DNA from: Pseudomonadota bacterium
Lineage (GTDB): Bacteria > Pseudomonadota > Alphaproteobacteria > Rhizobiales > Beijerinckiaceae
Direction: 5' to 3'
NCBI GenBank assembly: GCA_023450615.1
Contig: JAEXGT010000085.1
Coordinates: 1-6,170 of the forward strand
Length of the DNA: 6,170 nt
The translations under genes were made by a program, and so were the position numbers. Below the pieces are notes generated by a model. That model saw only the letters and a list, made by a program, of their open reading frames with translations. It made no database searches and was not told where the DNA came from. Positions 1 to 5,415 of this stretch are shown one piece after another (the first letter of the stretch is position 1; each line of letters begins with the position of its first letter).

Positions 1-2
1 GC

Positions 3-341
3 CTCGACTCGCTCGACTCGATCTCGGTCGATATCGCCCGCATGATCGATCACGATGCAGCCGTGGAGCTGTGGGACCGCTACCGCCGCGGCGAGAGCAA
101 CGTCTTCAGCCGCCGCCTCTATACGGCGCAAGGTCAGCAGACCTTCGAGGAGATCCGCCGCAAGTACCGCCGTGACGACGAGTTCCGTCAGACGGTCGAC
201 CGTTACGTGGACGAGTTCGAGCGCCTGCTCGCCGAAGTCTCCCGCGACGACCGCGACTCCACGCTGACGAAGACCTACCTCACCTCGGAAACCGGCAAGG
301 TCTACACCATGCTGGCCCACGCGAGCGGCCGGTTCGAGTAA
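3..341 (+). CDS. C-terminal fragment of a large hypothetical (kinesin-like/coiled-coil annotated) protein
   Basis: The frame is open from the left edge of the window (it reads LDSLDSISVDIAR before the first Met at 42) and stops at TAA 339-341, so this is the 3' end of a longer gene and not a 99-residue protein starting at 42. The visible part is rich in charged residues and predicted helix (WDRYRRGE, FEEIRRKYRRDDEFR, VDRYVDEFERLLAEV) and ends in KVYTMLAHASGRFE. From memory, this tail resembles the end of very long Hyphomicrobiales proteins annotated as kinesin-like, apolipoprotein-like or simply hypothetical; that match has not been checked. No catalytic motif, signal peptide or membrane segment is visible here, and no function can be assigned. 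The first codons contain a perfect 9-nt tandem duplication (3-20) giving LDS-LDS. An intrinsic terminator follows 24 nt after the stop, so this gene ends its transcription unit. Confidence 0.75.
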   Translation, partial: LDSLDSISVDIARMIDHDAAVELWDRYRRGESNVFSRRLYTAQGQQTFEEIRRKYRRDDEFRQTVDRYVDEFERLLAEVSRDDRDSTLTKTYLTSETGKVYTMLAHASGRFE

Positions 342-365
342 GACCGGCTCCTTGCAGAGTTCATG

Positions 366-394
366 AAAAACGCGGCTTTCGGGCCGCGTTTTTT
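366..394 (+). terminator. Rho-independent terminator after the first gene
   Basis: The arms 366-376 (AAAAACGCGGC) and 383-393 (GCCGCGTTTTT) are perfectly complementary over 11 bp. They enclose a 6-nt loop (TTTCGG), and the right arm runs into six T residues (389-394). Because A residues flank the left arm, the structure could also work on the minus strand, but no minus-strand gene ends nearby. It should isolate the upstream gene from the MepB-family gene that starts 15 nt later. Confidence 0.9.
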
Positions 395-409
395 GTTGAG
401 CCGGTCAAT

Positions 410-967
410 ATGACAAGCTCACCATGCGCGTTGAAGGGACGGGCCTTGAATCAGTTCGGCATAAAGGTTCATCCGGATTTTATGGCTGCGGCGGATCGCG
501 TCTATGGGCCGCTCGGACTGGAATACGCTGCGCTGCAGGTAGAGCCGGAAAGTGCGGAATATGGCGCGTGCCGCTTCGATCTCGGCGGACAATCTCTTGT
601 GTTTCGAGCTTCAAAGATCACGCCCACGAAGATCGGGCAATTCGTCACCTGCTGGAAACGCATCGACAACGGTCCCATCCAGCCGTTCGATACATCCGAT
701 CCGTTCGACCTTCTCGTCATCAGCTGTCGAAGTAAGGAGCATTTCGGACAGTTTGTTTTTCCGAAGTTGGTGCTGCGTGAAAAGGATATCGTTTCGGATC
801 AAGGCAAAGGCGGAAAGCGGGGCATTCGCGTCTATCCGCCGTGGGATGAGCCTGAGAGCCGACAAGCACAACGGACACAGGATTGGCAGAGCGCATATTT
901 TCTGAAGATTGAGAACGCAGCTTTGGATGAGATCAGGGCGCGAAAGCTTTATGGGCTGGCGCCATAA
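410..967 (+). CDS. MepB family protein
   Basis: This 185-residue protein resembles the MepB family, named after the third gene of the Staphylococcus aureus mepRAB operon, whose biochemical role is unsettled. Family-like segments are EPESAEYGACRFDLGG (about 45-60), the hallmark FRASKITPTKIGQFVTCWKR (65-84), PIQPFDTSDPFDLLVI (89-104), FGQFVFPKLVL (112-122) and a C-terminal GGKRGIRVYPPWDEP (134-148). It is a soluble protein with no signal peptide or membrane segment. The start is uncertain. ATG 410 lies 15 nt after the terminator stem and has only a weak GAG upstream. An in-frame TTG at 446 (residue 13) is preceded at about 6 nt by AAGGGA (434-439) and would give 173 residues starting MNQFGIKV. 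No mepR- or mepA-like partner is in the window. GC is lower than in neighbours (hand counts: 32/60 at 601-660 and 29/60 at 721-780, against 39/60 at 4201-4260), which suggests horizontal acquisition. Confidence 0.85.
   Translation: MTSSPCALKGRALNQFGIKVHPDFMAAADRVYGPLGLEYAALQVEPESAEYGACRFDLGGQSLVFRASKITPTKIGQFVTCWKRIDNGPIQPFDTSDPFDLLVISCRSKEHFGQFVFPKLVLREKDIVSDQGKGGKRGIRVYPPWDEPESRQAQRTQDWQSAYFLKIENAALDEIRARKLYGLAP
434..439 (+). promoter_or_regulatory. Possible ribosome binding site favouring a TTG start at 446
   Basis: AAGGGA at 434-439 stands 6 nt before an in-frame TTG (446-448) of the MepB-family gene and is a better Shine-Dalgarno match than anything before ATG 410. It would place the true N-terminus at residue 13 of the longer reading. 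This is an inference from spacing and complementarity only. Confidence 0.35.
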
Positions 968-1004
968 CGAGCATAGAACTGCTTCAGGGCACTACAGCGC
1001 GCCT

Positions 1005-1108
1005 CCTCTCCCTGAGGGAGAGGGTTGGGGTGAGGGGTTACAGGTTTATCCGGAGAGGCCTCGCCCCCTCACCCTCGCTGCGCTCGACCTCTCCCCACCG
1101 GGGACAGG
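1005..1108. repeat. REP-like composite palindromic element
   Basis: The element has three nested parts. A hairpin at 1005-1023 has arms CCTCTCCC and GGGAGAGG, 8 bp perfect, with a 3-nt loop. A second hairpin at 1088-1108 has arms CCTCTCCCC and GGGGACAGG, 9 bp with one mismatch. Between them GGGTGAGGGG (1028-1037) and CCCCTCACCC (1065-1074) form a perfect 10-bp inverted pair, so the whole block is roughly an inverted repeat of itself. The central CGCTGCGCTCG next to CCTCTCCCC is reminiscent of interspersed palindromic repeats common in Methylobacterium-like genomes (recalled, not searched). It lies just downstream of two convergent genes, the usual place for such elements, and may stabilise transcript 3' ends or assist termination. 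Confidence 0.7.
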
Positions 1109-1139
1109 TGATCAGAGCCTCACTTGCTTGAACTCTCGC

Positions 1140-1173
1140 ACGGTCGCCTCTCCCTGCAAGACGGAGGGACCGT
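1140..1173. repeat. Short inverted repeat
   Basis: ACGGTC (1140-1145) and GACCGT (1168-1173) are perfectly complementary across a 22-nt centre that contains CCTCTCCC-like sequence related to the neighbouring palindromic element. No T-run follows on the plus strand, so it is not a standard intrinsic terminator. It could be a degraded further copy of the element or a weak 3'-end hairpin. Confidence 0.35.
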
Positions 1174-1189
1174 TGCGTCTTCTAGCCGT

Positions 1190-1226
1190 AAACAAAACAA
1201 AAAGGCCCCTATCTGCTCGGAGCCTT
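1190..1226 (-). terminator. Rho-independent terminator of the MCE transporter operon
   Basis: Read on the minus strand, AAGGCTCC (1226-1219) pairs with GGGGCCTT (1209-1202) over 8 bp including one G-U pair, with a 9-nt loop. The tail is T-rich (TTTTTGTTTTGTT, 1203-1191). It begins about 30 nt after the stop codon of the auxiliary lipoprotein gene and marks the end of the four-gene operon. Confidence 0.85.
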
Positions 1227-1255
1227 GAATGATCCATCCCGATAAAATTGAGGCC

Positions 1256-1933
1256 TTAAGCCGGCTCTTTGCCGGTCGGAGCCTCGCTCCTCACATCGCC
1301 CGGCTCCTCGCGCCGAGGCAACGGACTGCCACTGACCCAGCGGACGATGTCGAGCATGACGACGGAGAGGGTCTCGTCGAGAGCGCGAGCGGCGTTCGCC
1401 GCGTCCACGGCGGCCACCGGCGTACGGGCGCGGAAGATGCGGCCGTTTGCGATCCGTCCGGTCTGGTCGCTCACGATCTTCACGGCGATCTCGACCACGG
1501 CCTCGTTGGAAGGCGTTTCCACTTCGAAACGGCGCAACTCGGAAATCAGCTGAACATCGGCCACCGCGCCGCTGCTGGGCCGCGTGACCCCGCGAATTTG
1601 GGATGCGTTCTCGAAGGTATTGATGAGGCGTGTCTGAATCAGACGCGGCAGGTTGTCGGCCCACTGCCCTTCCCCGATGAAGGAGACCGTGCCGCTCGCG
1701 TCCTTCACCAGGATCTGCTGTGAGGCAAGCGTCTGGAGCGCGGCGGGCTCGTTGACGAGCAGCTGGACGCCGGCGGCGCCCCTGATCCGGGACGTGGGAG
1801 CGGAGAGGTCATATGTCGTGGGCGCCGGACCCGACGAGCAGGCGCCGGCGAGCGCCGCCAGAAGCACCACGGGCATCAGGCGCCGGAGCGGCCGGCAATC
1901 GGTCGGGGGAAGAGACACGGATGATCCACGCAT
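1256..1933 (-). CDS. ABC-type transport auxiliary lipoprotein (PqiC/LetC-like)
   Basis: This 225-residue protein is the last gene of the operon. The N-terminus has a basic stretch (RPLRR, 14-18), a hydrophobic segment (PVVLLAALAG, 21-30) and a lipobox ending at Cys32 (LAGAC), so it should be lipidated. The mature protein starts CSSGPAPTTYDL, the usual opening of the ABC-transport auxiliary lipoprotein family. Matching core features are QWADNLPRLIQTRLINTFE (90-108) and LISELRRFEVE (129-139). Family members such as PqiC sit at the outer membrane and partner MCE proteins; docking of the MCE stalk is the inferred job here. The tail after residue 203 is polar and proline/glutamate-rich, probably disordered. 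ATG 1933 is preferred over Met20, which would leave no positive n-region. The start lies 9 nt after the stop of the MCE gene, in the same frame and without a clear Shine-Dalgarno sequence, which suggests translational coupling. Confidence 0.88.
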   Translation of the reverse strand: MRGSSVSLPPTDCRPLRRLMPVVLLAALAGACSSGPAPTTYDLSAPTSRIRGAAGVQLLVNEPAALQTLASQQILVKDASGTVSFIGEGQWADNLPRLIQTRLINTFENASQIRGVTRPSSGAVADVQLISELRRFEVETPSNEAVVEIAVKIVSDQTGRIANGRIFRARTPVAAVDAANAARALDETLSVVMLDIVRWVSGSPLPRREEPGDVRSEAPTGKEPA

Positions 1934-1942
1934 ACAGGTTAC

Positions 1943-3280
1943 TTAACGGCGTCCATTGTATTGAGGGAGATTAGGTTGGCCACCGAAAATAAACTGCTGT
2001 GGATTACGTTCGATGCTGCGTACGGCACGGCTGATATCCCCCAGCGTCTTTCGGCCCTCGACGGCCAGAGCCTCGTATTCTCTCAGGCCCGATTCGGTAA
2101 ACCGGCCCACGCCGGAGAGAACGCCCTCGATGCCCGTGGTGCGCCGGTTCAGGTCGTCGGCCAGTTCGCGGACGGAGACGGCGGCAGCCCTGATCTCGTC
2201 GAAGGCACCCTTGCCCGCCTCGCCTGAGGCCGAACCCAGGAACTTCTCGGCCCCGGCCAGGACGCCGTCGATCTTGTCGGCGGACTTGTTGAGCTTCTCG
2301 GTGATGGAGCGGGCTTCCTGGATCGCTTTGTCGATATCCGCCCTGCGGTTGTTCAGGGTATCGGTGAAGGCCTGGACGTTATCGACGGTGCTTCTGACCT
2401 TGTTCGGGTCGACCGCGCTTGTCAGAGCCGCAATCTCGGATATGGCGGAATCGAGCTTGGGAGCCGTCTCGTTGAGGCGGGTCACGAGGCCTGCGGTGTC
2501 ACGGAGGATCTCACCCACCATCTCACGATTGTCGCCAACCGTCTGAGCGAAGTTGTCGACATTCTCGACAATGCGGGCAACCCGCTGCGGCTCGACGGCG
2601 CGCACCACCTGATCGACGTTGGTCGCCAAGGTCTCGAGCTTTTCGGCCAGCGGACCGACCTTCTCGGCAGCCTGCCCGATCTGCGCGAGGAAGCGGTCGA
2701 TGCCTTCCGCGTTCTCGCCGAGGGCCTGCGAGAAGCGCTCCACGTTCTGAACCGTGCGGTTGATGGAGCCCTCGTTGTCCGCAATCACGCGGCCCACGCG
2801 CTCCAGAACGTCGTCGGCCCTGCGGGCAATGTTGCGTGCAGTCTCGATCAGGTCCTGGAAGTCGGAGCGGTCAGCGAAGATGGTCGGCATCGGCTGACCG
2901 GGACCGGCCACCAACGGAGGAGCGCCGGGCTCGCCACCGGACAGGCCGATATTCGCGACACCCGTCAGGCCCTGATATTCCAGGCGGGCGCGGGTGTCGG
3001 CGCGGATCGGGGTGCTGGGGTCCACCTGCACGATGGCCACGACCCGGCGCGGGTCCTCGGGCAGGAGGCTGATCTGGGTCACCTCACCGACGCGAAGGCC
3101 GTTGAAGGACACGCTGGAACCTTGGGACATGCCGGACACGGAACCGGAGAAGACAATGCGAATGTTCTGGCGGTCCTGCCCTCTGTTGCCGCCGGAGAAC
3201 CAATAGACGAAACCGAACGCCGCCGCGATCACCGCCAGGGTGAAAATGCCGATCAGGGCGTAATTCGCACGCGTTTCCAT
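1943..3280 (-). CDS. MlaD family (single MCE domain) transporter protein with long helical tail
   Basis: This 445-residue protein has a short cytoplasmic start (METRANY), one transmembrane anchor (about 8-28) and an MCE domain (about 39-117). MCE marks include GSSVSFNGLRVGEVTQI (54-70), VQVDPSTPIRADTRARLEYQ (84-103) and GLTGVANIGLSGG (104-116). MCE domains form hexameric rings with a central hydrophobic channel, so this should be the periplasmic substrate conduit of the ABC transporter. Residues 135-425 are helical and amphipathic. Within them residues 177-359 contain three copies of a 61-residue unit starting V-x-N-V-x-x-F, at 177, 238 and 299. The end has NPQQFIFGG (426-434), similar to the NP-x-x-F-hydrophobic-FGG tail seen in PqiB-like proteins. 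It is far longer than E. coli MlaD (about 183 residues), so a periplasm-spanning stalk resembling PqiB is plausible. A good GAGGAAG site (3289-3283) precedes ATG 3280, which lies 9 nt after the ATPase stop. Confidence 0.92.
   Translation of the reverse strand: METRANYALIGIFTLAVIAAAFGFVYWFSGGNRGQDRQNIRIVFSGSVSGMSQGSSVSFNGLRVGEVTQISLLPEDPRRVVAIVQVDPSTPIRADTRARLEYQGLTGVANIGLSGGEPGAPPLVAGPGQPMPTIFADRSDFQDLIETARNIARRADDVLERVGRVIADNEGSINRTVQNVERFSQALGENAEGIDRFLAQIGQAAEKVGPLAEKLETLATNVDQVVRAVEPQRVARIVENVDNFAQTVGDNREMVGEILRDTAGLVTRLNETAPKLDSAISEIAALTSAVDPNKVRSTVDNVQAFTDTLNNRRADIDKAIQEARSITEKLNKSADKIDGVLAGAEKFLGSASGEAGKGAFDEIRAAAVSVRELADDLNRRTTGIEGVLSGVGRFTESGLREYEALAVEGRKTLGDISRAVRSIERNPQQFIFGGQPNLPQYNGRR
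2204..2752 (-). repeat. Three tandem 61-residue repeats coded in the MCE protein
   Basis: Aligning the translation gives units at residues 177-237, 238-298 and 299-359 with no gaps. All three share V-x-N-V-x-x-F at the start (VQNVERF, VENVDNF, VDNVQAF). They also share G/N-N-x-x-x-(I/V) about 12 residues on and an A-x-K-(L/I) block at 212, 273 and 334. Units 1 and 2 also share an acidic-Pro kink (VEPQRV at 229, VDPNKV at 290). A partial, shifted copy may precede them near 152-176. The pattern is divergent at DNA level and is therefore old. Confidence 0.7.
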
Positions 3281-3282
3281 TA

Positions 3283-3289
3283 CTTCCTC
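3283..3289 (-). promoter_or_regulatory. Ribosome binding site of the MCE gene
   Basis: The 9-nt gap between the ATPase stop (TGA, 3292-3290) and ATG 3280 reads GAGGAAGTA on the minus strand. GAGGAAG is a near-consensus Shine-Dalgarno sequence, although its spacing to the ATG is very short (2 nt after the final G, about 4 nt after GAGGA). It supports this start. Confidence 0.65.
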
Positions 3290-4090
3290 TCACGCGCCGC
3301 CGGCCATGACCGACCGTGCCCGTTTTCCATGAAAATAAGAGCGGAGCCACGGGTCATCCGAGGCCAGCATCGACTCGATCGTGCCTTCCGCCAGGATCTT
3401 GCCGTTACCCAGGGCCGCGATCCGGTCGCACACCGTGTAAAGGCTGTCCAAATCATGGGTTACCATGAATACCGTAAGCCCCAAAGTCCGCTGTAGCGTC
3501 GCAATCAGCTCGTCGAAATCGCCCGCGCCGATGGGATCGAGGCCGGAGGTGGGCTCGTCCAGGAAGACGATGTCCGGATCGAGGGCAAGCGCCCGGGCCA
3601 GCGCCGCGCGCTTGATCATGCCGCCCGAAAGCTCGGATGGCAGCTTGTCCGCCGCATCGGGCTTCAGCCCCACCATCTCGATCTTGAGCATGGCAAGCTC
3701 GTCGAGGAGCCGCTCGGAGAGATCGAGGTGCTCGCGCATGGGCACCTGAACGTTCTGCTTCACGGTCAGCGCCGAGAACAGGGCGCCCTGCTGGAACAGC
3801 ACGCCCCAATGCCGCTCCATGAGGCGGCGCTCCGCCGGAGACAGGTCGTCGAGGTTTTCTCCCAGAACCTCGATGGTGCCGGCCCGCTTGGGCACAAGAC
3901 CAAGGATGGCGCGGGTGAGCACCGACTTGCCCTGGCCCGAAGCACCCACGAATCCCAGGATTTCGCCGCGATAGACGTCGAGATCGAGGCCCCTGAGAAT
4001 GGTTCTCTCCCCGAACCCAACCTCAACGCCGCGCACGCTGATGATCACGTCGCGGTCCTGGGTGGAAACGGGATGGCGTCTTTCGAGCAT
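3290..4090 (-). CDS. ABC transporter ATP-binding protein, MlaF family
   Basis: This 266-residue cytoplasmic ATPase powers the MCE transporter. All ABC motifs are intact: Walker A GASGQGKS (49-56), Q-loop around FQQGALFSALTV (99-110), the signature LSGGM (154-158), Walker B IVFLDEP (174-180) with the catalytic Glu179, the D-loop SGLDP (182-186) and the H-loop His212 (MVTHDLDSL). GFVGASGQGKSVL, LFQQGALFSALTV and KLPSELSGGMIKR are typical of the MlaF/Mkl/Ttg2A group rather than of general importers. The C-terminus (WLRSYFHGKRAR, 248-259) matches the MlaF tail region. ATG 4090 lies 3 nt after the permease stop without a strong Shine-Dalgarno sequence, so translation is probably coupled to the permease. 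It should pair as a dimer with two copies of the permease encoded just upstream. Confidence 0.95.
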   Translation of the reverse strand: MLERRHPVSTQDRDVIISVRGVEVGFGERTILRGLDLDVYRGEILGFVGASGQGKSVLTRAILGLVPKRAGTIEVLGENLDDLSPAERRLMERHWGVLFQQGALFSALTVKQNVQVPMREHLDLSERLLDELAMLKIEMVGLKPDAADKLPSELSGGMIKRAALARALALDPDIVFLDEPTSGLDPIGAGDFDELIATLQRTLGLTVFMVTHDLDSLYTVCDRIAALGNGKILAEGTIESMLASDDPWLRSYFHGKRARSVMAGGA

Positions 4091-4093
4091 CGC

Positions 4094-5239
4094 TTAGTAC
4101 CTGATGGCCGCGAAGAACATGGCGAACAGACCATCGAGGACGATGACCATGAAGATGGACTTCACCACCGACGAGGTCACGCGCCGTCCGAGGGACTCGG
4201 CCGAACCCTGGACCGCGAGGCCTTCCAGGGTGGCGATGATGCCGATGACCATGGCCATGAACGGCGCCTTGATGATGCCGACCATGAAGGTGTTGAACGC
4301 GATGGACGCCTTGAGACGCGTGAGAAACACGTCCGGGCTGATATCGCCATAGACCCAGGCCGTGACGCCGCCGCCGAGCAGGGCGGCGATGCTCGCGATG
4401 AAGGTGAGAAGCGGCAAGCCGATGATGAGGGCCAGGATCCGGGGCAGGATCAGCACCTCGATGGGATCGAGGCCCATGACCCGCAGGGCGTCGATTTCCT
4501 CACGCATCTTCATGGAGCCGATCTCGGCGGTGAACGCCGAGCCCGAGCGGCCCGCCACCATGATCGAGGTCAGGAGCACGCCCAGTTCGCGCATGATCAG
4601 GATGCCGATAAGGTCCACCACGAAGGGCGTGGCGCCGAACCGGACGAGCTGGAAAATGCCCTGCTGGGCCACAATGGCCCCGACGAGGAAGGAAATCAGG
4701 ACGATGATCGGCACGCCGCGATAGGCGATCTGCTCCAGCTGATTGATGACAGCCGTGCCGCGGAAGCGCCGGGGATTAAGGATCACGCGGATAAAGGCCG
4801 AAACCAGCTCGCCCAGGAACGCGACGCCGCGCACGAGGTCGCTACCGGCCCCGGCGACGGTCTGGCCTACATCGACGAGGAAATCCACGAAGCGCGAGCG
4901 CCTCGGCTTCGGATCCTCCTGGAAGCCGCGATAGGCGACCTCGTTCAGAAGGATGTGCTGCTCCTGGCTGGCATTGACGAAATCCGAGGCCAGGCCCTTC
5001 TCGCCGAGTTCGTGGCGCGTGCGGTCGAGCACCCAGGCGCCCAGGGTATCGAGCCGCTGAACGCCTTTGAGATCGATGATAAGGTGATGCCGGTCGGCCT
5101 CGTCCGCGATCTGGCGCACGAGCGTCTCGACCTTGCGCGCATGCTCGGCGGTCCAAAAGCCGGCCAGCGCCGCCGTGACCTTGCTCCCGGCACGCTCGAT
5201 TGTCACTTCGGGCTCTTGGGCCAGGATGCTCTGGGCCAC
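4094..5239 (-). CDS. STAS-MlaE fusion: ABC transporter permease with N-terminal STAS domain
   Basis: This 381-residue, two-part protein starts at GTG. Residues about 11-100 form a STAS domain: a strand-turn pattern (VTIERAGSKVTAAL), then LIIDLKGVQRLDTLGAWVL (53-71), where Thr65 sits at the Ser/Thr position of STAS proteins and of MlaB. After a linker rich in Arg/Lys (110-117), residues about 160-381 form the MlaE permease domain. It carries the family motif MREEIDALRVMGLDPIEVL (245-263) after AGRSGSAFTAEIGSMK (229-244) and about five hydrophobic helices. In E. coli, MlaB is a separate protein that binds the ATPase MlaF and is needed for its stability and activity; here the same role is probably built into the permease. 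A strong GGAAGGA site (5251-5245) precedes the GTG by 5 nt, and no other in-frame Met occurs before residue 216, so the start is well supported. It is the first gene of the operon. Confidence 0.93.
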   Translation of the reverse strand: MAQSILAQEPEVTIERAGSKVTAALAGFWTAEHARKVETLVRQIADEADRHHLIIDLKGVQRLDTLGAWVLDRTRHELGEKGLASDFVNASQEQHILLNEVAYRGFQEDPKPRRSRFVDFLVDVGQTVAGAGSDLVRGVAFLGELVSAFIRVILNPRRFRGTAVINQLEQIAYRGVPIIVLISFLVGAIVAQQGIFQLVRFGATPFVVDLIGILIMRELGVLLTSIMVAGRSGSAFTAEIGSMKMREEIDALRVMGLDPIEVLILPRILALIIGLPLLTFIASIAALLGGGVTAWVYGDISPDVFLTRLKASIAFNTFMVGIIKAPFMAMVIGIIATLEGLAVQGSAESLGRRVTSSVVKSIFMVIVLDGLFAMFFAAIRY

Positions 5240-5415
5240 GATTATCCTTCCGGCATTGATTCCGTTTGGTGATAGCGTGTAGCTGCGTCAGAAGTCGAGA
5301 TGTAGTTCAAAGGCTGTTTCACTTTCGTGAACCGGTCTTTTCCTTGGCTTGCCGCATTTTTGAGCGGTGAACCGGGGGCACTTCGCCGAAAACGCTCTAA
5401 CCAGAAGCCAAGAGA
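5240..5415. other. Divergent intergenic region between the MCE operon and the racemase gene
   Basis: This 176-bp region must hold the promoters of both divergent transcription units. I found no -35/-10 pair good enough to call. Visible structure includes a 9-nt direct repeat GTGAACCGG at 5327-5335 and 5367-5375 (start-to-start 40 bp). A small inverted repeat TTCAC-TTTC-GTGAA at 5318-5331 overlaps the first repeat. A possible hairpin, CGGTGAA/TTCGCCG with one G-T pair (5366-5389), lies upstream of the racemase start. Local A/T content is higher than in the genes. Confidence 0.55.
5245..5251 (-). promoter_or_regulatory. Ribosome binding site that fixes the GTG start of the permease
   Basis: The minus strand reads GGAAGGA, then TAATC, then GTG (5239-5237). 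The 5-nt spacing and near-consensus match support the GTG. The nearby ATG at 5256-5254 is out of frame. Confidence 0.75.

Larger units (their letters stand above)
968..1189. other. Non-coding intergenic region with palindromic elements
   Basis: There is no credible gene between the MepB stop and the terminator of the minus-strand operon. An open plus-strand frame crosses the region (909-1232), but it begins inside the MepB gene and runs straight through the palindromes, and its translation has no recognisable domain. The content is a REP-like element (about 1005-1108), a further inverted repeat (1140-1173) and short unstructured spacers. The two flanking genes converge here. Confidence 0.7.

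Noticed and set aside
42..341. Treating the first gene as a complete 99-residue protein from ATG 42
   Set aside because: The frame stays open to the left edge with continuous protein-like sequence, and there is no convincing ribosome site before ATG 42.
1005..1108. CRISPR array or insertion sequence end
   Set aside because: The block is an inverted arrangement with no regularly spaced direct repeats, and no transposase or cas gene is nearby.
909..1232. Plus-strand open frame spanning the MepB 3' end and the palindromic region
   Set aside because: It starts inside the MepB gene in another frame, reads through inverted repeats and a minus-strand terminator, and has no domain or good ribosome site.
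3728..5272. Long plus-strand open frame (514 codons) opposite the permease and ATPase genes
   Set aside because: It is antisense to two well-supported genes. Its translation is low-complexity and rich in Asp, His, Glu and Gly, without domains, as expected of a shadow frame in GC-rich DNA.
5240..5415. Specific sigma-70 promoter calls for the two divergent units
   Set aside because: Candidate TTG-containing -35 boxes on both strands lack a matching -10 at 16-18 nt, so any assignment would be guesswork.
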